Assembly: GCF_000429825.1 (NCBI RefSeq)
Contig: NZ_AUCP01000057.1
Span: 1 to 43,842, forward strand
DNA length: 43,842 nucleotides
Direction of reading: 5' to 3'
Source: Cohnella thermotolerans DSM 17683
GTDB taxonomy: Bacteria; Bacillota; Bacilli; Paenibacillales; Paenibacillaceae
This document shows, one piece after another, positions 9,046-17,913 of this stretch. Below the pieces are notes generated by a model that did no database searches, was not told the origin of the DNA, and saw only the letters and a program-made list of their open reading frames with translations. A program made the translations under genes and the position numbers. Position 1 is the first letter of the stretch; each line of letters opens with the position of its first letter.

Positions 9046-9828
9046 CTACAGCAGATGCGCGCCGCCCGTGACGTCCAGCGCTTCCCCGGTGATGAAGTCC
9101 GCCTCGTCCGACGCCAGGAAGCAGACCGCCTTCGCCACGTCCTCGGGCTCCTGAATGCGGCCGAGCGGCGTCAGCCTGACGTACTCGTCCTTCACTTCCT
9201 GCGGCGTCATCCCGCGAAGCTCCGCTTCCCACACCAGCTCCCGCTCCTGCATGCTCGTCTTCACGAAGCCGGGGCAGACGCAGTTGACGGTGACGCCGAA
9301 GGGTGCGAACTCGACCGCCGCGCTCTTCGTGAAGCCGACGACCGCCCACTTCGACGCCGCGTAGTGCGCGAGCAGCGGCGTGGCGCGCTTGCCCGCCATG
9401 GACGCCGTGTTGATCATCCTGCCTCGGCCGCGCGCCTTCATATGCGGGAATACCGCCTGGGTGAAGAGGAAGACGCCCTTCGTATTGACGCCGAAGTTGA
9501 AGTCCCATTCCTGCTCGGTCAAATCCTCGATGCGGTTCATCGTCGATACGCCCGCGTTGTTGCACAGAATGTCGATGGCCCCGTGCTCGGCGACGATCGC
9601 TCGCACCGCCGCCTGCACCTGCTCCTTGTCGGTCACGTCCACGGCGACGAAGCCGTGCTTGCCGGCCGCGACGGCGGGCAGCGATTCGGCGGCCGCCCGG
9701 GCCGCTTCGCCGTTCAGGTCGCAGACGACGACCGCCGCCCCGGCTTGCGCCAGGCGGACGGCGATGCTCTTGCCGATGCCGCTGGCCGCGCCGGTGACGA
9801 CCGCTACTTTCCCTTGCAGGTTGCTCAT
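9046..9828 (-). CDS. Short-chain dehydrogenase/reductase (SDR)
   Basis: NAD(P)-dependent oxidoreductase of classical SDR type, 260 residues. The nucleotide motif TGAASGIG is at 12-19, NNAG near 90, and the catalytic triad fits S143, Y156 and K160 (INTASMAG and HYAASK). A C-terminal LDVTGGAHLL matches the usual SDR ending. The acidic residue after beta-2 (VVCDLNG) favours NAD. ATG at 9828 overlaps the kinase stop by four bases. Longer in-frame extensions upstream lie inside the kinase gene and are not coding. It probably oxidises a hydroxyl of the sugar-like or ring-derived intermediate. Confidence 0.92.
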   Translation of the reverse strand: MSNLQGKVAVVTGAASGIGKSIAVRLAQAGAAVVVCDLNGEAARAAAESLPAVAAGKHGFVAVDVTDKEQVQAAVRAIVAEHGAIDILCNNAGVSTMNRIEDLTEQEWDFNFGVNTKGVFLFTQAVFPHMKARGRGRMINTASMAGKRATPLLAHYAASKWAVVGFTKSAAVEFAPFGVTVNCVCPGFVKTSMQERELVWEAELRGMTPQEVKDEYVRLTPLGRIQEPEDVAKAVCFLASDEADFITGEALDVTGGAHLL

Positions 9829-11357
9829 CTCGTTAGCTCCTCCCGGTGCGTCGCCTTCCCGTCGTAAAGCTGCCCGACGGAAGCGAACAGTGGTTTCAGC
9901 TGCGTATACAGCGATCGGTAAATGGCGTATGCCTTGTCGTAAACGGCCGCCCGCTCCGGGTCCGGCCTGAAATCCCTGTAGTCGGTTAGAAAATGTCGGA
10001 TTTGTTCCCACCGCTCGTAGACGCCCGCCGACTTGCCCGCCAGGAAGGCGACGCCGAGCGCGGAGCCCGGATGGGACGGATAGGAGCGAATGTCGGCGTT
10101 CAGCACGTCCGCCGCGATCTGGCACCAGAACTTGCTCTTCGCGCCGCCGTTCGTGGCCAGAATCCGCTTGGGCTCGTAGCCCAGGCCGTGAATGACTTCG
10201 ATATGGTGGCGGAAGCCGTAGATGACCGATTCGAGAATGGCCCGGAACAGGTGCTCGCGCTTATGGGCGAGGCTCATGCCGAACAGGACGCCTCTCGCTT
10301 CGGGATCGAAGATCGGCGTCTTCTCGCCCAGGAAGTACGGCAGAACGATCAGCCCGTCCGAGCCGGGCGGAACCCGTTCGGCGGCGCGGTCCAGCCGGGC
10401 GAACAGGTCGGGGGACTCGTCCTGCAGCAGCTCGTTCGAATACCATTTGACGAGCGAGCCGCTCGACGCCATGCAGCCGTTCAGCAAATATTTGCCGGGG
10501 TAGACATGGTAGTCGAAGAACAGTTCCGGCGCCGGACGGATCTCGTTCAGGCAGTAGAGGATGTCGCCCGCGCCGCCGAACTTGATCAGCAGCTCCCCCT
10601 GGTCGAGGATGCCCGCCGCCAGCGTCGAAGCGATATGATCCGCGCTTCCCGCGATGACCGGCGTGCCCGCCTTCAGCCCGGTCATCGCCGCGGCCTCCGC
10701 GGAGACGCCGCCGATGACTTCGGCCGATTCCTTGACCGCGGGGAAGACGGCCTGCGGCAGGCCCAGCATCGCGAGCTGCTCGCCGAGCCACTCGCGGCGG
10801 CGGATGTCGAACAGGCCGCTCTCCACCGCCCAATTGATCTCCAGCGCGCGAACGCCGGTCAGCTTGTAATTGATATAGTCGTAGGAGCCGAGCACGGTCG
10901 CGATCCGCGGCCACAGCTCCGGCTCGTGCTCGCGAAGCCAGAGCAGCCGCGGCAGGACGTGCTGCTGGTTCGTGAACCCGCCGGTCGCCGCGAACAGCTT
11001 CTCCTGATCGAGCTCCCGCTTCAGCCGCTCGATCTGCTCGGTCGCCCGCGCGTCGTTCTGCTGAATGCTGTTGCGCAGCGGCTCGCCCCGATCGTCCAGG
11101 AGCACGATGGCGGGCACCATCCCGCTCACCCCGATCGCGCGGATGCCGTCCTTCGCGTCGGGCACGGCGGCGAGCGTCTCGCGGACGACCCGCACCGCGT
11201 TGCTCCACCATCGGCCCGCGTCCTCCTCCGCCCAGCCGTGCCGCGGGGACAGCAGGTCGTGCGCGGCGCTCGTCTGGTAGACGATGCGGTCCTCCGAGAG
11301 CAGAATCGCCTTCACGGCGGTCGTGCCGATATCGATGCCAAGCGCGTAAGAGGACAT
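9825..11357 (-). CDS. FGGY-family carbohydrate kinase (xylulokinase-like)
   Basis: ATP-dependent kinase of the FGGY family, which phosphorylates sugars and polyols such as xylulose, gluconate and glycerol. The 510-residue protein starts with the phosphate-binding LGIDIGTTAVKAILL, then shows HGWAEEDAGRWW (like xylulokinase), GVSGMVPAIVLLD, and a second domain with GSADHIASTLAAGI and a late ATNGGAKSKFWCQIAADVL motif. ATG at 11357 is preferred to a GTG three codons earlier, given GAGGT seven bases before it. Together with the ABC importer, HAD phosphatase and DeoR regulator it marks a sugar or polyol part of the degraded compound. The exact substrate cannot be read from the sequence. Confidence 0.92.
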   Translation of the reverse strand: MSSYALGIDIGTTAVKAILLSEDRIVYQTSAAHDLLSPRHGWAEEDAGRWWSNAVRVVRETLAAVPDAKDGIRAIGVSGMVPAIVLLDDRGEPLRNSIQQNDARATEQIERLKRELDQEKLFAATGGFTNQQHVLPRLLWLREHEPELWPRIATVLGSYDYINYKLTGVRALEINWAVESGLFDIRRREWLGEQLAMLGLPQAVFPAVKESAEVIGGVSAEAAAMTGLKAGTPVIAGSADHIASTLAAGILDQGELLIKFGGAGDILYCLNEIRPAPELFFDYHVYPGKYLLNGCMASSGSLVKWYSNELLQDESPDLFARLDRAAERVPPGSDGLIVLPYFLGEKTPIFDPEARGVLFGMSLAHKREHLFRAILESVIYGFRHHIEVIHGLGYEPKRILATNGGAKSKFWCQIAADVLNADIRSYPSHPGSALGVAFLAGKSAGVYERWEQIRHFLTDYRDFRPDPERAAVYDKAYAIYRSLYTQLKPLFASVGQLYDGKATHREELTR

Positions 11358-11387
11358 CTGCCTCACCTCATTCGTTCGTATGACCTC

Positions 11388-12329
11388 TTATGCCGTGATG
11401 ACGGACGTGTCGAGCAGCCCGTGAACGCCCTTGATACCGTTCACCGCCTGGGTGACGCGGAAGTCGCAGCAGATGCTGCACAGCCGGTAAGCCTCGCGGC
11501 GGCTAAGGCCGTACTGTGCCTCCAGCAGCCCGATCATCTGGTTCGCGCTCGCCTGAAGCGCGCAAGCCCAATCCTCGTCGAAGCCCATGCTGACGAGCGT
11601 CGAACCTTTGCGCGCATAGGGCCACGTCTGCCCGGTCCCCCGGATCAGGTCCAGCTTGAACTGCCCTTCCAGCGACGTCTCGATGGCGGTCACGTCGATC
11701 TCGCCGTCGCCCTGCGCGCCGTGCCCGTCGCCCGCGTAGAATAGCGCCCCTTCGCGCATGACCGGCAAATACAGCGTCGCGCCCTCTGTCAGCTCCTTGT
11801 TGTCCATGTTCCCGCCGTACCGGCCCGGCGTGACGCTCGTGATCCGGCCCCAATCCTCCGGCGGGTTCACGCCCATGATGCCGAAGAACGGCCGCAGCGG
11901 AATCGACGCGCGGCCGAGGCGGCCGTACCGGCGCTCCTCGTCGTACGTCACGATCGCGACTTCGGCGTCCTCCATCTCGTTGTAGAACAGCCCCGACATC
12001 GGCCCCATGTAGTTGAATCCGTAGGGGGCGTCGACGCGAATCCGCTCGATCCCGACCGCCAGCGTGTCACCGACGGCCGCTCCCTTGACGGCGACCGGAC
12101 CGGTCAGGATGTGAACGCCCGGGCCGTGGTCCGTCACCGTCGCGTAAATCTCCCGCAGCGCGTCCGGAATCCATTCGCGCGGCACCGCGTCGTCCGGCGT
12201 GCCCGAGACGGAGCGCAGCAGCACGGAATCGCCCGGCTCCACCTCGAGCACGGGGCGCTGCGCTCCGCCGATGAACCCCCAGACGACCGTCTCGGCGGAC
12301 GGGTCTAACCGATGAAGCTTGGACATCAT
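11388..12329 (-). CDS. Acetamidase/formamidase family amidohydrolase
   Basis: Enzyme of the FmdA/AmdA family, which hydrolyses formamide, acetamide and other short amides to ammonia and acid. The 313-residue protein has family signatures: GDSVLLRSVSG, TGPVAVKGAAVGDTLAV, FFGIMGVNPPEDW, GGNMDNKELTEGATLYLPV and FYAGDGHGAQGDGEIDVTAIE. The metal-site histidines are in place (DHGPGVHILTG, GDGHGAQ). ATG at 12329 is used because of AGAGGTG just upstream. It sits between the extradiol dioxygenase and the sugar kinase. It could release ammonia or formate from an amide generated by ring cleavage, giving the operon a nitrogen-scavenging outlet. That role is inferred from position only. Confidence 0.92.
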   Translation of the reverse strand: MMSKLHRLDPSAETVVWGFIGGAQRPVLEVEPGDSVLLRSVSGTPDDAVPREWIPDALREIYATVTDHGPGVHILTGPVAVKGAAVGDTLAVGIERIRVDAPYGFNYMGPMSGLFYNEMEDAEVAIVTYDEERRYGRLGRASIPLRPFFGIMGVNPPEDWGRITSVTPGRYGGNMDNKELTEGATLYLPVMREGALFYAGDGHGAQGDGEIDVTAIETSLEGQFKLDLIRGTGQTWPYARKGSTLVSMGFDEDWACALQASANQMIGLLEAQYGLSRREAYRLCSICCDFRVTQAVNGIKGVHGLLDTSVITA

Positions 12330-12394
12330 GCTCACCTCTCGTCAGGATCGGGATGGTTCCGGATATCTATGAATCAAAGCTTTATTTTCCGTCG

Positions 12395-13294
12395 TTACAG
12401 AATGCCGCAGGTGGTCAGCCGGACGCCGATGCCGAACGGATCCCGGAAGTACCAGCCGTCGCCGCGGGTCTCCGCTTCGATTGACCAGACTGCCAGCTTC
12501 TCGAGAATGCGTTCGATATGTCCGGGGTCCGGATTCACGATGGTGAAATACCGGAGTCCGGTCGCCCGCTCCGGCGTCGGCGGCGCGTTCGCGCCCGCCC
12601 AGAGGTTCAGGCCGATATGGTGATGATACCCGCCGGCGCCGGCGAACAAGGCGGACGAGCCGTAATGAAGCGTCGTGCCGAAGCCGAGCAGACCGCAGTA
12701 GAACGCTTCGGCCAGCCGCAGATCGCCCACGTGCAGGTGCACGTGCCCGACCCTCGTGCCGACGGGCAGTCCGCTCCATTCGCCGTCCTCCGCTTCCCGC
12801 AGCAGGCCGGCGCCGTCCAGCGGATCGGCCGACATGTAGATCTCGCCGCTCTTCATCCGCTTCCATTCCGTCCGGTCACGGTCCCGGTAAATTTCGATGC
12901 CGATGCCGTCGGGGTCGGTCAAGTACAGCGCCTCGCTGACGTCGTGATCCGCGGAGCCGACCCGAACCTGCGAGCGGATCAGATGCTTCAGGACATTGCC
13001 CAAATCTCTTCGGTTCGGGACGAGCAGCGCGAAATGGTAGAGGCCGCTGTTCCTTCCCGGAGGCAGAACGAGCGCGTTCGGCACCTGCTCCAGAACGACG
13101 AGCGGGTAGGCGCCGTCCGCCGTCATCCTTGCCGCGCCGCCGTAGCGGTTCAGCACGGACAAGCCGATCGTCTCGGTATAGTACCGCACCGACCGCTCCA
13201 GATCGCTTACCTTCAGATGGACCGCTCCCATCTCGGTGCCGGCATGCGCCGCCGCGGACGGCAGCTTCGCCCCAGTCGGCTGCGTCCAGGTCAT
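12395..13294 (-). CDS. VOC-family extradiol dioxygenase, CatE-like
   Basis: Two-module vicinal-oxygen-chelate protein related to Bacillus catechol-2,3-dioxygenase CatE, 299 residues. Module one runs about 22-140 (GAVHLKVSDLERSVRYYTETIGL ... LYLTDPDGIGIEIYRD) and module two about 183-298 (VGHVHLHVGDLRLAEAFYCGLLGF ... FRDPFGIGVRL). Candidate metal ligands in module two are the His of VGHVHLHV and the His pair of GGYHHHIGLN, with an acidic residue expected near the C-terminus that I cannot fix. GGGAGAGG precedes the ATG. It lies 20 bases after the Rieske oxygenase gene, which fits hydroxylation followed by ring cleavage. Other VOC activities, such as glyoxalase or thiol transfer, remain possible. 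Confidence 0.88.
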   Translation of the reverse strand: MTWTQPTGAKLPSAAAHAGTEMGAVHLKVSDLERSVRYYTETIGLSVLNRYGGAARMTADGAYPLVVLEQVPNALVLPPGRNSGLYHFALLVPNRRDLGNVLKHLIRSQVRVGSADHDVSEALYLTDPDGIGIEIYRDRDRTEWKRMKSGEIYMSADPLDGAGLLREAEDGEWSGLPVGTRVGHVHLHVGDLRLAEAFYCGLLGFGTTLHYGSSALFAGAGGYHHHIGLNLWAGANAPPTPERATGLRYFTIVNPDPGHIERILEKLAVWSIEAETRGDGWYFRDPFGIGVRLTTCGIL

Positions 13295-13314
13295 GAGGAT
13301 CCTCTCCCTTGCCT

Positions 13315-14613
13315 TCAGTTGGTGACGGGCTTATCGGTCTTGACCGGCGAGAACGCCGGATTCAGCGGACAAGCCTCCTTCCACGGAATGCCTCTCGGCG
13401 CGATAACGCCCTCGCTGTAAATCTTGTCCATCGGGATGCTCGGATCGAGCGCCGGCGGAAGCTCGCCCCTCTGCAGCATCTTGATGGACTGCAGCACCAT
13501 GCGCCGCAGCGCGATGACGCCGACGTCGCTCGTGCCGAGATGCTCCTTCGAGCGGTCGACGATCGGCCCCATGCTCTCCGTCACCGCATGGTCCTGGTTG
13601 CTGATGCCGAGGATGCCGGAGAAGTTGCCGCTGTCCATCAGCGAGCGGTCCTGCTTGTAGTTGTTCTCGCGGTTGTAAATTTTCCTGTAATTCTCGTCCA
13701 CCCACAGGCCGCGGCGCTCGCGCTGCGTCTCGTGGTTGAGCGGCCGGTCGAGCGTGAAGTGCACGTCGTACGACCAGGTCGTCGTGTCGTCGATCGGCAC
13801 GTAGGCATGGAATAGATGGTCTTCCTCCGGCATCCGCGGGGTGAAGGCGAACGACGGCATCACGATCGGCGCGTCGAGAATGAACTGGTCGGCATCCTCC
13901 GACGTGTCCGCCTGGCCGACGAACATGTTGCGGAACCCGTACGTCGTCGGCTGCACGCTGAGCAGCGGGTTCCGGGACGTGACGAGCGGATGCGACGGGT
14001 TGATGCCGAGAGCCGTGCTGAGCGCCCCTTCCTTCATATCCTGCTCCTTCAAGGCGAGATGGGCGAACGCGGCGTGCATATAGTCGATCTCGTTCTCCCA
14101 GATTTGCATGAAGTTGCACTCCTGGTACACCTTGGCGACCATTCGGTGCGTCTCCGGCAGCGACGTCCAGATGAAGTTCGGCGGCGGCGGCTGCAGCGCC
14201 GGATCGCCCATATAGGTCCAGGCGATGCCGCCCGCCTCGTGAACCGGATAGCTCTTGTTCTTGATGCGCTCCTTGAAGCGGCTGAAATCCGGCTCCGAAG
14301 GCATGTTCGTGCAGGAGCCGTCCGTATCGAACGCCCAGCCGTGGTAAATGCAGGTCAAGCCGCAATCGTCGTTGCGCCCGAGCGTCAAGGAAGTGCCGCG
14401 ATGCGGGCAGAATTCGCCCAGCAGCCCGATCTTGCCTTCCTTGTTGCGATAAGCGACCAGCCGCTCGCCCAGCAGCTTGACCGGCACCGGGGCGCCGCCC
14501 GGCTTCAGCTCTTCGGACAGCAACGCGGGCAGCCAATACCGGCGGAACAGGTCGCCCAGCGGCGTTCCTTCGCCCACCCTCGTAATCAGTTCGTTGTCCT
14601 CACGCGACAGCAT
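13315..14613 (-). CDS. Rieske non-haem iron oxygenase, alpha subunit (phthalate/vanillate-type)
   Basis: Terminal oxygenase that hydroxylates or O-demethylates aromatic compounds with O2. The 432-residue protein has a Rieske [2Fe-2S] site with C69/H71 and C88/H91 (CPHRG ... CIYHGW), and a mononuclear iron site N174-x2-D177-x2-H180-x4-H185 (NEIDYMHAAFAH). The opening MLSREDNELITRVGEGTPLG matches the phthalate 4,5-dioxygenase and related alpha-only family. AAGGAGG lies ahead of the ATG. No matching FMN/[2Fe-2S] reductase is next to it, which is unusual for this class. The YumC-type FNR at the operon end and the separate Rieske ferredoxin at 19.4 kb are the likely electron donors. The substrate is presumably what the adjacent transporter brings in. 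Confidence 0.93.
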   Translation of the reverse strand: MLSREDNELITRVGEGTPLGDLFRRYWLPALLSEELKPGGAPVPVKLLGERLVAYRNKEGKIGLLGEFCPHRGTSLTLGRNDDCGLTCIYHGWAFDTDGSCTNMPSEPDFSRFKERIKNKSYPVHEAGGIAWTYMGDPALQPPPPNFIWTSLPETHRMVAKVYQECNFMQIWENEIDYMHAAFAHLALKEQDMKEGALSTALGINPSHPLVTSRNPLLSVQPTTYGFRNMFVGQADTSEDADQFILDAPIVMPSFAFTPRMPEEDHLFHAYVPIDDTTTWSYDVHFTLDRPLNHETQRERRGLWVDENYRKIYNRENNYKQDRSLMDSGNFSGILGISNQDHAVTESMGPIVDRSKEHLGTSDVGVIALRRMVLQSIKMLQRGELPPALDPSIPMDKIYSEGVIAPRGIPWKEACPLNPAFSPVKTDKPVTN

Positions 14614-14662
14614 CGTCGTATCCTCCTTCGCTTCCGCGCCCTGCGGGCCGATCGCCGGGCGG

Positions 14663-14682
14663 AGGCGGCGCGGGGGCCGCCT
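14663..14682 (-). other. Intercistronic hairpin after the solute-binding protein gene
   Basis: A 7-bp perfect GC stem (AGGCGGC / GCCGCCT, 14663-14669 and 14676-14682) with a 6-base loop between the binding-protein gene and the Rieske oxygenase gene. No T-run follows. A hairpin here commonly protects the upstream binding-protein message or lowers expression of the genes beyond; that role is inferred. Confidence 0.6.
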
Positions 14683-14706
14683 CGCCGACGACGCTTGGCG
14701 CGGCCG

Positions 14707-16038
14707 TTATTTGTTCAACTTGTCCCAGTCGGCTTGCATCTCTTGCAGCGTTCCCTGCTTGTCCAGCTTGCCGGCCAGCATCTTGATCATCGTGTTGCCC
14801 CATTCGGTCGTCAGGCCTTCCGGGTATTTCGGGTATTGATAAGACAGGTACTTGCCTTCGTCCAAATAATCCTTAATGCCGGCGCCGATCGATCCGAGGC
14901 TGGCGTCGTCCGTCTCCAGCCCCTTCAGCACCGGCAAATAGCGGAAGTCCTTGACATACCAATCGCGAGCTTCTTGCGAAGATTCCAGCCAGTTGATGAA
15001 TTGCTCCGCTTCCGGCTTCACCTTTGAGTCCTTGTTGACGACGAGGTAGGAAGACACCTGCACGAACACCTTGTCGTTCAGCGCGGCGTCGTCGTTCAGC
15101 GGGGTGCCGAAGACGCCGACTTCGAAGTTCGGCTGCGCTTGGTCGAGCAGCGGCTGCGAGCAGGAGCAGCCGAGCGTGATGGCGCCCGCGCCCGCCGCGA
15201 AGTCGGTGATCATGCCCGTGTAGTCGATCGAGAGCGGATTTTTGCTGGCGTGCTCGTACTGCAGCTGGAACAGATCCAGCATGTCCGAGAAGAGCGGGTC
15301 GTCCGTCAGCTTCGCGGCCCCGGACTTCAGATCGGCCAGGAACTTGTCCGGATCGGGGTGCTTCGCCACCGCGTTGTTCGTCTCGAACACGCCGGGCACG
15401 TAGAAGTTGCTGTAATCCGGCACGAACGCCTTGATGCCCGCCGCTTCCAGCTTCGCCACGGCGTCCTTCAGCTCGCTGAACGTCGTCGGCACCTTCGCAA
15501 TGCCCGCTTTGGCAAAGTAATCCTTGTTATACATGAAGCCGTAGCCTTCCATCGACAGCGGGTAGCCGTACACCTTGCCGTCCTTCGTTATGCCGTCCAG
15601 CGAATGATCCAGCACGTCGCCTTGCCAAGGAGCGCCGGACAGGTCCTCCAGATGATCGGCCCATATATCCAGGTCGGTGAAGCCGGCGTTCGTGAAGATG
15701 TCCGGACCCGCGCCCGCGGCGAATTTGGCCTTCAGCGCCGTGCCGAAGTCGCTGCCCTGCGTCACTTCGATGTTCAGCGTGATGTTCGGATTGGCCGCTT
15801 CGTAAATTTGCTTGAGCTTGTTCAGCGCGTCCACGCTCTCGGAGCGGTTCAGGAACAGGTTAAGCGTTGCTTTCTTCGCAGATGCAGAGGGAGAGGCGGC
15901 TCCGGATGCGGATGCCGATTCGGCTGACGATGCGGACGAGCCGCCGGCGGCATCGTTCTTGCCGCCGCATGCGGCGAGGAACAGCGCCAACGCTACTACC
16001 AAAGCCATGACAGGTGCTGCGGACTTCCATTTTCCCAT
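14707..16038 (-). CDS. Extracellular solute-binding lipoprotein of a CUT1 sugar ABC importer
   Basis: Captures the substrate outside the cell for the two permeases encoded just upstream. The protein has 443 residues, a signal peptide with lipobox LAAC (Cys24), an Ala/Ser-rich linker to about residue 55, then a family-1 binding-protein fold (KATLNLFLNRSESVDALNKL, NITLNIEVTQGSDFGTALKAKFAAGAGPDIF). The C-terminal QEARDWYVKDFRYLPVLKGLE motif is typical of sugar-binding members. ATG at 16038 is used rather than the first in-frame ATG because GGAGGAG lies just upstream and the signal peptide starts there. Neighbours are the permeases 16126-17835 and the oxygenase. The ligand could be an oligosaccharide, a glycoside or a related compound. 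Confidence 0.93.
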   Translation of the reverse strand: MGKWKSAAPVMALVVALALFLAACGGKNDAAGGSSASSAESASASGAASPSASAKKATLNLFLNRSESVDALNKLKQIYEAANPNITLNIEVTQGSDFGTALKAKFAAGAGPDIFTNAGFTDLDIWADHLEDLSGAPWQGDVLDHSLDGITKDGKVYGYPLSMEGYGFMYNKDYFAKAGIAKVPTTFSELKDAVAKLEAAGIKAFVPDYSNFYVPGVFETNNAVAKHPDPDKFLADLKSGAAKLTDDPLFSDMLDLFQLQYEHASKNPLSIDYTGMITDFAAGAGAITLGCSCSQPLLDQAQPNFEVGVFGTPLNDDAALNDKVFVQVSSYLVVNKDSKVKPEAEQFINWLESSQEARDWYVKDFRYLPVLKGLETDDASLGSIGAGIKDYLDEGKYLSYQYPKYPEGLTTEWGNTMIKMLAGKLDKQGTLQEMQADWDKLNK

Positions 16039-16125
16039 TCGTTTCTCCTCCAATTCATCCCTATTCCGTATTTTTCTTCTATCTATATAAGGAGCCGAAG
16101 AGCCGGGAGAGATAGGCGCGTCCGC

Positions 16126-16956
16126 TTATCCCTTGATTCCTCCGCTCGATATACCTTCGATAATGTGGCGCTGCAGCAGCAGGAAGAAGGCGACGGCCGG
16201 GGCAAGCGCCATGACGATGCCCGGAAGCGCGACGTCCCATCGCTTCATGTACTGGCCGAACATCGTGTTAATCGCCACCTGGATGGTATGCTTCTCGGGA
16301 CCTTGCAGCAGAATCATCGGAAGCAGGAAGTCGTTCCAGATCCAGAGGGCGTTCAGGATCAGCACCGTCGCCGTAATCGGCCGCAGCAGCGGGAGGACGA
16401 TCCGGAAGAAGACGCTGTAGATGCTGGCGCCGTCGATCAGGGCCGCTTCCTCGATCTCGTACGGCAGCGCCTTGACGAAGCCGTGGAACAGGAAGACGGC
16501 GAAGGCGAGGCTGAGCCCCCAGTAGGCGTAAATGATGCCGAACAGGCTGTTGATCAAGCCGAACTCGCGGAGCACCTGAACGAGCGGGATCATGATCGCG
16601 TGGAACGGTATGACCATCGAAGCGACGAACAGCCCGAACGTCGCGTTGTTGAACCGGCCGGGCCGGCGCACGATCTGGTAGGCGGCCATCGCGGCGAACA
16701 GCGTCACGCCCAGTATGCTGAAGACGTCGATCAGCAGCGAGTTGAGGAAGACCCGCGGGAAGTTCAGCACCGACCAGGCCGTCTTGTAATTCGACCAGAT
16801 GTATTGCCTGGGCAGCGAGCCCGTGTGCATCAGAATGTCGTTCATCGTCTTGACCGAATTCAGGATCGCCAGAACGAGCGGATACATGAAGAGGAGCGCG
16901 GCCGCGGCGAGCAGCCATTCGGTCGCGATCAGGCGTTTGCGCGCTTGCTGTCCCAT
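16126..16956 (-). CDS. Sugar ABC transporter permease, MalG type
   Basis: Inner-membrane half of the importer, 276 residues with about six hydrophobic segments, the first at 13-33 (LLAAAALLFMYPLVLAILNS). The cytoplasmic EAA loop that docks on the ATPase is EIEEAALIDGASIYSVFFRIVLPLL (about 186-210). It begins one base before the stop of the MalF-type gene, with its ribosome site GGAGGTGGAG inside that gene, so the two are co-translated. No ATPase gene is present in this cluster, so the transporter probably uses a shared MsmX-type ATPase, as is usual in Bacilli. Confidence 0.95.
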   Translation of the reverse strand: MGQQARKRLIATEWLLAAAALLFMYPLVLAILNSVKTMNDILMHTGSLPRQYIWSNYKTAWSVLNFPRVFLNSLLIDVFSILGVTLFAAMAAYQIVRRPGRFNNATFGLFVASMVIPFHAIMIPLVQVLREFGLINSLFGIIYAYWGLSLAFAVFLFHGFVKALPYEIEEAALIDGASIYSVFFRIVLPLLRPITATVLILNALWIWNDFLLPMILLQGPEKHTIQVAINTMFGQYMKRWDVALPGIVMALAPAVAFFLLLQRHIIEGISSGGIKG

Positions 16957-17835
16957 TTAGATCTCCACCTCCCTGCGCTTCGTCAGGATGACTTGAACGG
17001 ATGTAATGACAACGACGACGCAGAAGAAAATGACGGCTTTCGCGGAGCCGAGACCGAAGTTGCTGTTGCCGAAGGCTTCCTTGTAAATATTCATCGCGAC
17101 GGACTCGGTGGACCCATACGGTCCGCCGGACGTGAGGGAGAAGTTCAAATCGAAGATTCGCAGCGTGGAGCTGATCGTCCAGAAGAGGCAGATGGTGATC
17201 GATGCCATGATGAGCGGAAGCGTGATCCTGGTAAGCATCTTCCAGCCGCCGGCGCCGTCGATCTGCGCCGCTTCCCGGATCTCCTGCGGCACGCCGGCCA
17301 GTCCGGCGATGTAGATGACCATCACGTACCCGAGTCCGTGCCAGACGCTGACGATGACGAGCGACCAGAAGGCGGTATGCTCGTTGCCGAGCCAAGCGAT
17401 CTTGAACAGATGCCAGTTCGTCGCGGCCCCGATCGCCCCGAAGCCCTTGGTGAAGATGAAGTTCCACAGAAATCCGAGCACGAGGCCGCCGAGCACGTTC
17501 GGAATGAAGAACACGGCTCGCCAGGCGGTGCGGAAGCGGAGCTTCTTCGTCAGCAGGAAGGCCAGCCCGAAGCCGATCAGATTCATCAGCACCGCTATGG
17601 CGAAGGTCAGCCGGATCGTGAACCAGAAGGAGGCGGCGAAGTCCGGATCGTGGAGCAGCGTTGTTCGGTAATTGTCGAACCCGACCCATCGATAAACCGT
17701 CGAGACGCCGTTCCAATCGGTCATCGAATAGTACAGCCCAAGCAGGAACGGAATTAGGATCATCGTTACGTACACCACGATTGACGGGCCCATAAATGCG
17801 GACTGGCGGAGCGCTTCGAACATCTTCTTCCTCAT
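16957..17835 (-). CDS. Sugar ABC transporter permease, MalF type
   Basis: The other membrane half of the importer, 292 residues with about six transmembrane segments. The opening (FMGPSIVVYVTMILIPFLLGLYYSMTDWNG) and the EAA loop EIREAAQIDGAGGWKMLTRITLPLI near 195-220 are typical of MalF/UgpA relatives. It is the first gene of the minus-strand run, about 75 bases after the predicted transcription start, with GAGAGGG before the ATG. Its order ahead of MalG and the binding protein is one of the usual CUT1 arrangements. Induction by the DeoR regulator's effector is likely, given the promoter elements upstream. Confidence 0.95.
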   Translation of the reverse strand: MRKKMFEALRQSAFMGPSIVVYVTMILIPFLLGLYYSMTDWNGVSTVYRWVGFDNYRTTLLHDPDFAASFWFTIRLTFAIAVLMNLIGFGLAFLLTKKLRFRTAWRAVFFIPNVLGGLVLGFLWNFIFTKGFGAIGAATNWHLFKIAWLGNEHTAFWSLVIVSVWHGLGYVMVIYIAGLAGVPQEIREAAQIDGAGGWKMLTRITLPLIMASITICLFWTISSTLRIFDLNFSLTSGGPYGSTESVAMNIYKEAFGNSNFGLGSAKAVIFFCVVVVITSVQVILTKRREVEI

Positions 17836-17878
17836 GGCATCCCTCTCCCAAAGCCGTTCTAGTTATATTTAGTTACCG

Positions 17879-17898
17879 GTTATGTAATTATATATAAC
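17879..17898. promoter_or_regulatory. GTTATG...ATAAC inverted motif in the operon leader
   Basis: GTTATGTAATTATATATAAC has 5-bp inverted ends GTTAT/ATAAC and lies 16-35 bases downstream of the -10 box. A 15-base version, GTTATGCAATATAAC, occurs in the leader of the amidohydrolase gene (20873-20887). The shared motif suggests a common regulator; none is identified. Confidence 0.4.
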
Positions 17899-17913
17899 AC
17901 ATTTCATAGATAG

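Noticed and set aside
7288..9867. 859-codon plus-strand open frame opposite the BtpA, transferase and SDR genes
   Set aside because: Same antisense effect; the minus-strand genes are well recognised families.
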